NCBI RefSeq assembly: GCF_002741075.1
Contig: NZ_CP016634.1
Location: 3,316,001-3,380,000, forward strand
Direction: 5' to 3'
DNA length: 64,000 nt
Source of the DNA: Pseudomonas putida
GTDB taxonomy: Bacteria > Pseudomonadota > Gammaproteobacteria > Pseudomonadales > Pseudomonadaceae
The notes below the pieces were generated by a model, which did no database searches, was not told where the DNA came from, and worked only from the letters and a program-made list of their open reading frames with translations. Both the position numbers and the translations under genes were made by a program. Of the stretch, positions 21,199 to 29,483 are shown one piece after another. The first letter of the stretch is position 1; each line of letters opens with the position of its first letter.

Positions 21199-21393
21199 AT
21201 GGAACTGTCACTGGATATCGGCATGATCCGCGGCCTGGGCACCTTGGTGGTGATGATCGCCTTCATCGGCCTGAGCCTGTGGGTCTTCAACCGCCGCCGC
21301 GACCGTGATTTCGCCGAAGCGCGCTTGCTGCCCTTCGTCGATGACCGCCTGCCCCCTGCCGGGCAGGAACCTGCCATGAGGAATAATCGGTAA
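21199..21393 (+). CDS. ccoQ: cbb3-type oxidase small subunit CcoQ, copy 1
   Basis: Small protein of 64 residues with one membrane segment ([21 protein letters not shown]) followed by a basic stretch RRRDRD, the usual CcoQ form. CcoQ stabilises the assembled oxidase. The start ATG 21199 lies two bases after the ccoO-1 stop, and its stop codon overlaps the ccoP-1 start (TAATG), so translation is probably coupled. Confidence 0.9.
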   Translation: MELSLDIGMIRGLGTLVVMIAFIGLSLWVFNRRRDRDFAEARLLPFVDDRLPPAGQEPAMRNNR

Positions 21394-22334
21394 TGACCAC
21401 CTTCTGGAGTACCTACATCAGTGTACTGACCATCGGCAGCCTCATTGGCCTGACCTGGCTGCTGCTCGGCACCCGCAAGGGCCAGAGCAACAACACCACC
21501 GACCAGACCATGGGCCACAGCTTCGATGGCATCGAGGAGTACGACAACCCGCTGCCCAAGTGGTGGTTCTGGCTGTTCGTCGGCACCCTGGTGTTCGCGG
21601 TGGGCTACCTCATCCTCTACCCGGGCCTGGGCAATTGGAAAGGCATCCTGCCCGGCTACGAGAATGGCTGGACCCAGGTCAACGAATGGCAAAAGGAAAT
21701 GGACAAGGCTGATGCCAAGTTCGGGCCGATCTTCGCCAAGTTTGCCGCCATGCCGGTGGAAGAAGTGGCCAAGGACCCACAGGCACTGAAAATGGGTGGC
21801 CGCCTGTTCGCCTCCAACTGCTCGGTGTGCCACGGCTCCGACGCCAAGGGTGCCTACGGCTTCCCCAACCTGACCGACAAGGACTGGCGCTGGGGCGGGG
21901 AGCCGGAGACCATCAAGGCTTCGATCATGGAAGGTCGCCATGGCGTGATGCCGGGTTGGGCCGAGGTGATCGGTGAACAGGGCGTGGCCGATGTCGCCGC
22001 CTTCGTGCTGACCAACCTCGATGGCCGTACCCTGCCCGAAGGCGCCAAGGCCGATCCGGCCAAGGGCCAGGAAATCTTCGCCGCCAATTGCGTGGCCTGC
22101 CACGGCCCAGAAGGCAAAGGCACCCCAGCGATGGGCGCGCCCAACCTGACCCACCCGCAGGCGTTCATCTACGGCTCGAGCTTCGCCCAGCTGCAGCAGA
22201 CCATTCGCTACGGCCGCCAGGGCCAGATGCCTGCTCAGCGTGAAATCCAGGGCAACGACAAGGTCCATCTGCTGGCCGCCTATGTGTATAGCCTGTCGCA
22301 GGATGCTGCCTCCGAGAGCGTGACTGCCAAGTAA
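21393..22334 (+). CDS. ccoP: cbb3-type oxidase diheme subunit CcoP, copy 1
   Basis: Protein of 313 residues with two N-terminal membrane segments and two cytochrome c domains, each with a CxxCH motif (NCSVCHGSD and NCVACHGPE). It receives electrons from soluble cytochromes and hands them to CcoO. Compared with copy 2 it lacks a short segment after GILPGY (copy 2 carries [18 protein letters not shown] there). It closes the first operon; a REP pair follows after four bases. Confidence 0.95.
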   Translation: MTTFWSTYISVLTIGSLIGLTWLLLGTRKGQSNNTTDQTMGHSFDGIEEYDNPLPKWWFWLFVGTLVFAVGYLILYPGLGNWKGILPGYENGWTQVNEWQKEMDKADAKFGPIFAKFAAMPVEEVAKDPQALKMGGRLFASNCSVCHGSDAKGAYGFPNLTDKDWRWGGEPETIKASIMEGRHGVMPGWAEVIGEQGVADVAAFVLTNLDGRTLPEGAKADPAKGQEIFAANCVACHGPEGKGTPAMGAPNLTHPQAFIYGSSFAQLQQTIRYGRQGQMPAQREIQGNDKVHLLAAYVYSLSQDAASESVTAK

Positions 22335-22847
22335 CACCTTCGCGGGTAAGCCCGCTTCCACAAGGACAGCGACGATCCTTGTGGGAGGCTTACCCGCGAA
22401 AATCCCGCCGAAGCACCAGGACGAGCGACGTCCGTCAAGGGCTCCACCATCGCCCTCCCAGCCTCATCCCTCCTTGCACCCCCTCTGAACAGAACTAAGC
22501 TTGTTGCCACAGTGGCCTCGCTTATAGCGAACCCACCTGGCGCGGCGCATGGCCTGACTCCGCGCAACGGCTTTTACGGTCGATCGCACAGGTTTCGGTG
22601 AACGTCCCTTCCCGCCGGAGCCCCGCAGAAAAAGCTTGACCGATCGATCAGAAAAAGGCGAAAAACAGTACACATTACAAACATTTATTTGTGTACAATC
22701 ATCCAGCCCCTAAACCGCGGGACGGTGGTGGAAAGGGCCTGGACACGGGTCGGCGTCATGATCCTTGCGTTGCCATAACCCTGGTGGTTATCGATACTGG
22801 CGCCGATTTTCGACCAACAAGAACACCCAAAACCGTGGAACCTTAGA
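22335..22847. other. Intergenic region between the two cco operons
   Basis: This 513-bp gap contains no credible gene. Its left end holds an inverted REP pair (22339-22400) that may terminate ccoNOQP-1. The right part is AT-richer and probably holds the ccoN-2 promoter. It contains TTGTGTACAA (22689-22698) with an overlapping -10-like TACAAT, and a small hairpin (ATAACC/GGTTAT near 22775). I could not find a correctly spaced ANR box. Confidence 0.6.
22339..22400. repeat. Inverted pair of REP elements after ccoP-1
   Basis: TTCGCGGGTAAGCCCGCTTC and on (22339-22366) and its reverse complement ending in TTACCCGCGAA (22376-22400) face each other across a nine-base loop. The pair can fold into one long hairpin, positioned right after the ccoP-1 stop. 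Confidence 0.75.
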
Positions 22848-24290
22848 ATGAGCACTGCAATCAGTCCGACTGCTTATAACTATAAGGTCGTCCGCCAGTT
22901 CGCCATCATGACGGTGGTCTGGGGGATCCTTGGCATGGGGCTCGGCGTCTTCATCGCCTCGCAATTGGTATGGCCCCAGCTGAACCTGGACCTGCCATGG
23001 ACGAGCTTCGGCCGCCTTCGCCCGCTGCACACCAACCTGGTGATCTTCGCCTTCGGAGGTTGCGCGCTGTTCGCCACTTCCTACTACGTCGTGCAGCGCA
23101 CCTGCCAGACTCGGCTGATCTCCGACAGCATGGCCGCCTTCACCTTCTGGGGTTGGCAGGCGGTGATCGTCGGCGCGCTGATCACCCTGCCGATGGGCTA
23201 CACCACCACCAAGGAATACGCCGAGCTCGAGTGGCCGCTGGCGATTCTCCTGGCCATCGTCTGGGTCACCTACGGCCTGGTGTTCTTCGGCACCATCGTC
23301 AAGCGCAAGACCAAGCACATCTATGTCGGCAACTGGTTCTACGGTGGCTTCATCGTGGTCACGGCGATGCTGCACATCGTCAACCACATGTCTCTACCCG
23401 TCAGCCTGTTCAAGTCGTACTCGGCCTACTCCGGCGCCACCGACGCGATGATCCAATGGTGGTACGGCCACAACGCCGTGGGCTTCTTCCTGACCACCGG
23501 TTTCCTGGGGATGATGTACTACTTCGTACCCAAGCAGGCCGAGCGTCCGATCTACTCCTATCGCCTGTCGATCGTCCACTTCTGGGCACTGATCACCCTG
23601 TACATCTGGGCCGGCCCTCACCACCTGCACTACACCGCGCTGCCTGACTGGGCGCAGTCGCTGGGCATGGTGATGTCGATCATCCTGCTGGCACCGAGCT
23701 GGGGCGGCATGATCAACGGCATGATGACCCTCTCCGGAGCCTGGCACAAACTGCGCACCGACCCGATCCTGCGCTTCCTGGTCGTCTCGCTGGCCTTCTA
23801 TGGCATGTCCACCTTCGAAGGCCCGATGATGGCCATCAAGACCGTCAACTCGCTGTCGCACTATACCGACTGGACCATCGGCCACGTCCATGCCGGTGCC
23901 CTCGGCTGGGTCGCAATGATCTCCATCGGTTCGCTGTACCACATGATTCCGAAGGTCTATGGCCGCCAGCAGATGCACAGCGTCGGCCTGATCAACGCGC
24001 ACTTCTGGCTGGCAACCATCGGTACCGTGCTGTACATCGCCTCGATGTGGGTCAACGGCATCACCCAGGGCCTGATGTGGCGCGCCATCAACGACGACGG
24101 CACCCTCACCTACTCCTTCGTCGAAGCCCTCCAGGCCAGCCACCCGGGCTACATCGTCCGCGCCTTGGGCGGTGCGTTCTTCGCCTCCGGCATGCTGCTG
24201 ATGGCCTACAACGTCTACCGCACCGTCCGCGCCTCGAAGCCGGCCGAAGCTGAGGAAGCCGCCAAGATCGTCGTCGTGGGAGCTCACTGA
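22848..24290 (+). CDS. ccoN: cbb3-type cytochrome c oxidase subunit I, copy 2
   Basis: Protein of 480 residues, the paralog of the copy at 19150, with the same histidine blocks ([34 protein letters not shown]). Many segments are identical to copy 1; the C-terminal tail differs ([17 protein letters not shown]). It is the catalytic heme-copper subunit in the inner membrane. The stop overlaps the ccoO-2 start by one base (TGATG). In Pseudomonas the two tandem operons are expressed under different oxygen levels; which role this copy has here is not shown by the sequence. Confidence 0.95.
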   Translation: MSTAISPTAYNYKVVRQFAIMTVVWGILGMGLGVFIASQLVWPQLNLDLPWTSFGRLRPLHTNLVIFAFGGCALFATSYYVVQRTCQTRLISDSMAAFTFWGWQAVIVGALITLPMGYTTTKEYAELEWPLAILLAIVWVTYGLVFFGTIVKRKTKHIYVGNWFYGGFIVVTAMLHIVNHMSLPVSLFKSYSAYSGATDAMIQWWYGHNAVGFFLTTGFLGMMYYFVPKQAERPIYSYRLSIVHFWALITLYIWAGPHHLHYTALPDWAQSLGMVMSIILLAPSWGGMINGMMTLSGAWHKLRTDPILRFLVVSLAFYGMSTFEGPMMAIKTVNSLSHYTDWTIGHVHAGALGWVAMISIGSLYHMIPKVYGRQQMHSVGLINAHFWLATIGTVLYIASMWVNGITQGLMWRAINDDGTLTYSFVEALQASHPGYIVRALGGAFFASGMLLMAYNVYRTVRASKPAEAEEAAKIVVVGAH

Positions 24291-24898
24291 TGAAGCACGA
24301 AGCAGTCGAGAAGAATATTGGCCTGCTGGCCTTCTTCATGGTCATCGCCGTCAGCATCGGCGGCCTGACCCAGATCGTCCCGCTGTTCTTCCAGGACGTC
24401 ACCAACAAGCCGGTCGAAGGCATGAAGCCCCGCACCGCGCTGGAGCTCGAGGGCCGCGACATCTACATCCGCGAAGGCTGCGTTGGCTGCCACTCGCAGA
24501 TGATCCGTCCGTTCCGTGCCGAGACCGAGCGCTACGGTCACTACTCGGTGGCCGGCGAGAGCGTGTGGGACCACCCGTTCCTGTGGGGCTCCAAGCGTAC
24601 CGGTCCAGACCTGGCACGTGTGGGCGGGCGCTACTCCGATGACTGGCACCGCGCGCACCTGTACAACCCGCGCAACGTCGTGCCCGAGTCTAAGATGCCC
24701 TCCTACCCTTGGCTGGTGGAGAACAAGCTCGATGGCAAGGACACGCCGAAGAAAATGGAAGTCCTGCGCACCCTGGGCGTGCCCTACACCGACGAGGACA
24801 TTGCCGGCGCCCGCGACGCGGTCAAGGGCAAGACCGAGATGGACGCCCTCGTGGCGTACCTGCAAGGCCTCGGCACCATCATCAAGAGCAAGCGGTGA
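24290..24898 (+). CDS. ccoO: cbb3-type cytochrome c oxidase subunit II, copy 2
   Basis: Protein of 202 residues, the same length as copy 1, with an N-terminal anchor and the heme motif GCVGCHSQM. The central portion is identical at DNA level to ccoO-1 over 188 bases, while the segment around residues 145-160 differs ([16 protein letters not shown] against [16 protein letters not shown]). It overlaps ccoN-2 by one base. Its role is electron transfer from CcoP to CcoN. Confidence 0.95.
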   Translation: MKHEAVEKNIGLLAFFMVIAVSIGGLTQIVPLFFQDVTNKPVEGMKPRTALELEGRDIYIREGCVGCHSQMIRPFRAETERYGHYSVAGESVWDHPFLWGSKRTGPDLARVGGRYSDDWHRAHLYNPRNVVPESKMPSYPWLVENKLDGKDTPKKMEVLRTLGVPYTDEDIAGARDAVKGKTEMDALVAYLQGLGTIIKSKR

Positions 24899-24903
24899 CA
24901 CTG

Positions 24904-25101
24904 ATGGATATCGGGATGATTCGCGGCCTGGGCACCGTCGTGGTGATGGTCGCCTTCGTAGGCCTGGCGCTGTGGGTGTTCAACCCACGGCGCAAGAAGG
25001 AGTTCGACGAGGCAACCCAGTTGCCGTTCGCCGATGATCCCGAAGCCAGCCGGCACGTCGAGCAAGCGCAAGCGAAAGCTTCTAGGAGCAAAGAACAATG
25101 A
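24904..25101 (+). CDS. ccoQ: cbb3-type oxidase small subunit CcoQ, copy 2
   Basis: Protein of 65 residues with one membrane segment ([21 protein letters not shown]) and a charged tail. ATG 24904 ([10 protein letters not shown]) is preferred; it lies five bases after the ccoO-2 stop. Its last codons overlap the ccoP-2 start by four bases (ATGA). The tail is longer and more polar than in copy 1. Confidence 0.88.
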   Translation: MDIGMIRGLGTVVVMVAFVGLALWVFNPRRKKEFDEATQLPFADDPEASRHVEQAQAKASRSKEQ

Positions 25102-26078
25102 CAACCTTCTGGAGTCTGTACGTCACCGTCCTGACCCTGGGCACCATCTTTTCCCTGACCTGGCTGTTGCTCTCCACCCGCAAGGGCCAGCGCGAGGAAA
25201 TCACCGACGAGACCGTCGGCCATGCCTTCGACGGTATCGAGGAATACGACAACCCGCTGCCCAAGTGGTGGTTCTGGTTGTTCGTCGGCACCATCGTGTT
25301 CGCCCTGGGCTACCTGGTGCTGTATCCGGGCCTGGGTAACTGGAAAGGCATCCTGCCTGGCTACCAGTACCTGGATACCGAAAAACAGACCGAGTTCTCC
25401 AACGGCCAGGCCGGCTGGACCGGCGTGCACGAGTGGGAAAAGGAAATGGCCAAGGCCGACGCCCGCTTCGGGCCGATCTTCGCCAAGTTCGCCGCCATGC
25501 CGGTCGAAGAAGTCGCCAAGGATCCGCAGGCACTGAAGATGGGGGGCCGCCTGTTCGCCTCCAACTGCTCGGTGTGCCATGGCTCCGATGCCAAGGGCGC
25601 CTACGGCTTCCCCAACCTGACCGACAACGACTGGCGCTGGGGCGGGGAGCCGGAGACCATCAAGACCACCATCATGAATGGTCGCCACGGCGTCATGCCG
25701 GCTTGGGCTGAGGTGTTGGGCGAGCAAGGCGTGGCCGATGTCGCCGCCTTCGTCCTGACCAACCTCGATGGCCGCACGCTGCCCGAAGGCGCCAAGGCCG
25801 ACCCGGCCAATGGCCAGAAGCTCTTCGCCGCCAACTGCGTGGCCTGCCACGGTCCCGAAGGCAAAGGCACCCCAGCGATGGGCGCGCCTAACCTGACGCA
25901 TCCGCAGGCGTTCATCTACGGTTCGAGCTTCGCCCAGCTGCAGCAGACCATCCGCTATGGCCGCCAAGGCCAGATGCCGGCCCAGGCGCAGATGCAGGGC
26001 AACGACAAGGTCCACCTGCTGGCGGCCTATGTCTACAGCCTTTCGCACCAGGACGCCGAGCAGCAGAAAGCAGAGTGA
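25098..26078 (+). CDS. ccoP: cbb3-type oxidase diheme subunit CcoP, copy 2
   Basis: Protein of 326 residues with two membrane segments and two CxxCH heme motifs ([18 protein letters not shown]). It carries an extra polar segment after GILPGY that copy 1 lacks. The overlap with ccoQ-2 suggests coupled translation. A strong intrinsic terminator follows eight bases after the stop and closes the second oxidase operon. Confidence 0.95.
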   Translation: MTTFWSLYVTVLTLGTIFSLTWLLLSTRKGQREEITDETVGHAFDGIEEYDNPLPKWWFWLFVGTIVFALGYLVLYPGLGNWKGILPGYQYLDTEKQTEFSNGQAGWTGVHEWEKEMAKADARFGPIFAKFAAMPVEEVAKDPQALKMGGRLFASNCSVCHGSDAKGAYGFPNLTDNDWRWGGEPETIKTTIMNGRHGVMPAWAEVLGEQGVADVAAFVLTNLDGRTLPEGAKADPANGQKLFAANCVACHGPEGKGTPAMGAPNLTHPQAFIYGSSFAQLQQTIRYGRQGQMPAQAQMQGNDKVHLLAAYVYSLSHQDAEQQKAE

Positions 26079-26085
26079 CCAAAAC

Positions 26086-26122
26086 GAGCGGCCCCGGCGA
26101 TCAACACCGGGGTCGCTTTTTT
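26086..26122 (+). terminator. Rho-independent terminator after ccoP-2
   Basis: A GC-rich stem (GCGGCCCCGG pairing with CCGGGGTCGC, loop of about nine bases) is followed by six T. It separates ccoNOQP-2 from the metallophosphoesterase gene. Confidence 0.85.
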
Positions 26123-26234
26123 CTGGGCTGGCAGGATTGATAGGAGGAAGCGCTACCGGATTCCGAAGGGCAAGGCACTGGGAAATTCTCTGGTGAACAG
26201 GCACCAAGCCTGACTTACCCAGAGGATTTACGAA

Positions 26235-27245
26235 ATGACCTACCCCACCTATCCCGTAGCCCTACCCCCAAAACAGCCTGGCCGCTATGGCAACCGCCCA
26301 ACACCCAGAGCGTTCGTGTTCGCATCCGATCCACAGTACCCATGGACGCCCGCTTCCGACTACGGCGATTATGAAAGCAACGCCGAACGCAACGAAACGT
26401 CACAAGCCTTGATCCACGAGCAGTACGCCAGCATTGCGAGCTACCGCAACAGCTTTGGCGGTACAGGCGTCCCAGTGATGATCAATGGCGACATGACTGC
26501 CTACGGGCACGGCTGGCAACGCAAAGTCCTCTACCCGATCATCGAGCGCCACCTGCAAGAGAACTACTACTTCGGCCTGGGTAACCATGACTACAGGAAC
26601 AATGTCACCGATGAGTCCGGGGGCTCATTCAACAACGGCGGGCCCAGGGACAGTGTGATAGATCTGATCGACCATCACCGAGGGCTCGTGGACACGATGG
26701 ATGTCGCGACCTCCGGCAGCTACAAGCAGACCAGCTATAGCGGCAGCCTGGGGTATAGCATCAGTTTCGGTCGGGTTCGCCTGATCCAGCTGAACAATGA
26801 GCCAACCTATCGCGTGGACTTCGACAGTGGATGGGCATGGCCCTTCGAGCACCGCCATAAGTTCAGCGTCACCGACGCGCTGGGCTGGCTGGAGGGGCAA
26901 TTGAAGGAAGCCTATGAGAACGGCCAGATCATCCTGCTCAACCTGCATCAACCAGACGATTGGGATGGCACCGAGGAGGACCTGATGCACTTCAGGGACA
27001 TGATCAACCACTGCCAGGTCAACGCCGTATTCGGTGGCCACTATCACACAGAAGCCGGAGGCTGGTATCGCTCCAACAGGCAATATGGCGTGGTGCCGGT
27101 GTTCCTGAGTGGCTCGGCCTCCCAGCGAACCTATCTGCTGGCCGAGCTGGACAACGACGCTCAAGGGTTGACCATCAAATGTGTAAGGAACAACGACTGG
27201 CCCCAAGCCGAAACCCTGAGGCACCTGAGGCTGTATCGGGCATAG
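26235..27245 (+). CDS. Calcineurin-like metallophosphoesterase, probably acquired
   Basis: Protein of 336 residues with no signal peptide or membrane segment. The metallophosphoesterase motifs are in order: FASDPQ (residues 29-34, D-x-Q where D-x-H is usual), NGDM, GNHD, the histidine in LNLHQPDDW, and GGHYH. It should hydrolyse a phosphomonoester or diester with two metal ions; the substrate is unknown. A ribosome binding site AGAGGA precedes ATG 26235. The gene sits alone between a terminator and the ccoG promoter, where other Pseudomonas cco clusters run on directly. It uses the rare arginine codon AGG at least seven times (for example in DYRNN, HFRDM, LRHLR), unlike its neighbours, which suggests horizontal acquisition. 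Confidence 0.8.
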   Translation: MTYPTYPVALPPKQPGRYGNRPTPRAFVFASDPQYPWTPASDYGDYESNAERNETSQALIHEQYASIASYRNSFGGTGVPVMINGDMTAYGHGWQRKVLYPIIERHLQENYYFGLGNHDYRNNVTDESGGSFNNGGPRDSVIDLIDHHRGLVDTMDVATSGSYKQTSYSGSLGYSISFGRVRLIQLNNEPTYRVDFDSGWAWPFEHRHKFSVTDALGWLEGQLKEAYENGQIILLNLHQPDDWDGTEEDLMHFRDMINHCQVNAVFGGHYHTEAGGWYRSNRQYGVVPVFLSGSASQRTYLLAELDNDAQGLTIKCVRNNDWPQAETLRHLRLYRA

Positions 27246-27276
27246 ACACTTGCCTGCGGCGGGCACGCCTTGTCAA

Positions 27277-27290
27277 TTGACCTGCGTCAA
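27277..27290 (+). promoter_or_regulatory. ANR/FNR box upstream of ccoG
   Basis: TTGACCTGCGTCAA is a perfect inverted repeat of the TTGAC-N4-GTCAA form. A -10-like GATAAT (27309-27314) follows at roughly the distance of a class II promoter. The ccoG start is about 168 bp from the box centre. Confidence 0.65.
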
Positions 27291-27405
27291 GGCGAGCCCC
27301 AATACACGATAATCGAATACAACCCAATGCGACTTAACGCCGCAGCCACACCCCAGGTGCCATGACGGGCGTATCATGCTCCCAGACACCTGACTGGTAA
27401 CAAAC

Positions 27406-27436
27406 GCGGCCGGCATGCACTGGCCGCAGCGTTTTT
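27406..27436 (+). terminator. Hairpin with T-run in the ccoG leader
   Basis: GCGGCC (27406-27411) pairs with GGCCGC (27422-27427), followed after three bases by GTTTTT. It resembles an intrinsic terminator. It lies downstream of the ANR box and 16 bp before ccoG, so it either ends the phosphoesterase transcript or attenuates ccoG. Confidence 0.5.
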
Positions 27437-27451
27437 CCACTGCCGTGGGAC

Positions 27452-28873
27452 ATGATGATGAGCAAGCAAATTCCGGTACATGACGTCACCCCGCCCGCCA
27501 AGAAAGGCAAGGAATCCGTCGACCTCTACGCCTCCCGGGAAAAAATCTACACCCGTGCCTTCACCGGCCTGTTCCGCAGGCTGCGCATGGTCGGCGGGGC
27601 GATCCTGTTCCTGCTCTACTTCGGCACCGTGTGGCTGAACTGGGGCGACCACCAGGCCGTATGGTGGAACCTGCCCGAGCGCAAGTTCTACATCTTCGGC
27701 GCCACCATCTGGCCGCAGGACTTCATCCTGCTCTCGGGCCTGCTGATCGTGTCGGCCTTCGGCCTGTTCTTCATCACCGTCTTCGCAGGCCGCGTATGGT
27801 GCGGCTACACCTGTCCGCAGAGTGTCTGGACGTGGATCTTCATGTGGTGCGAGAAGGTCACCGAGGGTGACCGCAACCAGCGCATGAAGCTCGACAAGGC
27901 GCCAATGAGCACCAACAAGTTCCTGCGCAAGGCTGCCAAACACAGCCTGTGGCTGCTGATCGGTTTCGTCACCGGCATGACCTTCGTCGGCTACTTCTCG
28001 CCCATTCGTGAACTGGTCAGCGAATTCTTCACTGGCCAAGCCGATGGCTGGGCCTATTTCTGGGTCGCGTTCTTCACCTTGGCCACCTACGGCAATGCCG
28101 GCTGGCTGCGTGAGCAGGTGTGCGTGTACATGTGTCCCTATGCCCGCTTCCAGAGCGTGATGTTCGACAAGGACACCCTGATCGTCTCCTACGACCCACG
28201 CCGCGGTGAGACCCGTGGCCCACGCAAGAAGGACATCGACTACAAGGCCAAGGGCCTGGGCGACTGCATCGACTGCACCATGTGCGTGCAGGTCTGCCCC
28301 ACTGGCATCGACATCCGCGATGGTCTGCAGATCGAATGCATCGGCTGCGCGGCCTGCATCGACGCCTGCGACAACATCATGGAAAAGATGGACTATCCAA
28401 AAGGGCTGATCAGCTACACCACCGAACACAACCTGTCCGGGCAGAAGACCCACATGCTGCGCCCGCGCCTGATCGGTTATGCCGTGGTGCTGCTGGTGAT
28501 GATCGGCCTGCTCGCCACCGCCTTCGCCACCCGTTCGCTGGTGGGCTTCGATGTCAGCAAGGACCGGGTGCTGTACCGCGAAAACGCCCAAGGGCGGATC
28601 GAGAACGTGTACAGCCTCAAGGTCATGAACAAGGATCAGCGTGATCATGTCTATGTGCTCGACGCTACCGGCCTGCCTGGCCTGCAGCTCGAAGGCCATC
28701 GCGAGATCCGCGTTGCTGCCGGCGATATCGTCAGCCTGCCGGTGCAGTTGTCGGTCGCGCCCGAGCAACTACCCTCGACCACCAACGAAATCACCTTCAT
28801 CCTCAAGGACGCCGATCAAAGCGCCACCCAGGTTGAAGCCAAGAGCCGTTTCATCGGCCCGCAAATCCGCTGA
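27452..28873 (+). CDS. ccoG: cbb3 oxidase assembly protein CcoG (copper reductase, ferredoxin-like)
   Basis: Protein of 473 residues with about four to five membrane segments and two 4Fe-4S ligand sets, CIDCTMCVQVCP and CIGCAACIDACD, plus membrane-proximal cysteines (CGYTCPQ, CVYMCPY). CcoG reduces Cu(II) to Cu(I) for the CuB centre of CcoN. Three successive ATG codons mark the start; I use the first. It heads the ccoGHIS maturation operon, with an ANR-like box upstream. A C-terminal immunoglobulin-like domain is visible from about residue 365. Confidence 0.93.
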   Translation: MMMSKQIPVHDVTPPAKKGKESVDLYASREKIYTRAFTGLFRRLRMVGGAILFLLYFGTVWLNWGDHQAVWWNLPERKFYIFGATIWPQDFILLSGLLIVSAFGLFFITVFAGRVWCGYTCPQSVWTWIFMWCEKVTEGDRNQRMKLDKAPMSTNKFLRKAAKHSLWLLIGFVTGMTFVGYFSPIRELVSEFFTGQADGWAYFWVAFFTLATYGNAGWLREQVCVYMCPYARFQSVMFDKDTLIVSYDPRRGETRGPRKKDIDYKAKGLGDCIDCTMCVQVCPTGIDIRDGLQIECIGCAACIDACDNIMEKMDYPKGLISYTTEHNLSGQKTHMLRPRLIGYAVVLLVMIGLLATAFATRSLVGFDVSKDRVLYRENAQGRIENVYSLKVMNKDQRDHVYVLDATGLPGLQLEGHREIRVAAGDIVSLPVQLSVAPEQLPSTTNEITFILKDADQSATQVEAKSRFIGPQIR

Positions 28874-28887
28874 GAGAGAACTCGACA

Positions 28888-29418
28888 ATGCCTGCCGCAA
28901 CCGCCGACAGCCCTTGGTACAAGCACCTTTGGCCCTGGATCATCATCGGCATCCTGACCACCTCGGTGTGCCTGAGCCTGACCATGGTCAGCATCGCCGT
29001 GCGCAACCCCGACAACCTGGTGAACGACAACTACTACGAGGCCGGCAAGGGGATCAACCGCTCCCTGGATCGTGAGCTGCTGGCCCAGACCCTCAACCTC
29101 AAGGCCAGCGTCCATCTGGACGAGCTGACCGGCGAAGTCGACGTACGTCTGATCGGCAACAGCGCCCCGCAGACGCTGGAGTTGAACCTGATCTCGCCCA
29201 CCCAACCCGACAAGGACCGCAAGGTCCAGCTGGCCCGCAGCGAACCCGGCCGCTATCTCGGCCAGCTCGATGACCGGGTCGAAGGCCGGCGTTTCGTCGA
29301 GTTGCTGGGCAGCGAGGATGGCCACGTCTGGCGCCTGTTCGAGGAGGAGAAGGTCGCCCATGGTGTAACCCTGGAACTGGGTGACGAAGCCCTGCAGGGT
29401 GCCGAGCACCAAGAATGA
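28888..29418 (+). CDS. ccoH: cbb3 oxidase assembly protein CcoH (FixH)
   Basis: Protein of 176 residues with one N-terminal membrane segment (WPWIIIGILTTSVCLSLTMVSI) and a periplasmic FixH-type domain. CcoH binds the oxidase subcomplexes during assembly and stays in the inner membrane. It follows ccoG by 14 bp. A GC-rich hairpin (29433-29452) lies between it and ccoI and may tune downstream expression. Confidence 0.9.
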   Translation: MPAATADSPWYKHLWPWIIIGILTTSVCLSLTMVSIAVRNPDNLVNDNYYEAGKGINRSLDRELLAQTLNLKASVHLDELTGEVDVRLIGNSAPQTLELNLISPTQPDKDRKVQLARSEPGRYLGQLDDRVEGRRFVELLGSEDGHVWRLFEEEKVAHGVTLELGDEALQGAEHQE

Positions 29419-29432
29419 ACCGTCGCATGATT

Positions 29433-29452
29433 GGGGGCGCTTTGCGCCCCTT
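29433..29452 (+). terminator. GC-rich hairpin between ccoH and ccoI
   Basis: GGGGGCGC, a TTT loop, GCGCCCC and three T form a short terminator-like stem within the ccoGHIS operon. With such a short T-run, read-through or mRNA processing is as likely as termination. Confidence 0.5.
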
Positions 29453-29483
29453 TCGCGGCACAAGACATTAAGACCGCGCCAAC

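Noticed and set aside
22634..22649. TTGACCGATCGATCAG as an ANR box for ccoN-2
   Set aside because: The half-sites are two bases too far apart for the TTGAT-N4-ATCAA consensus.
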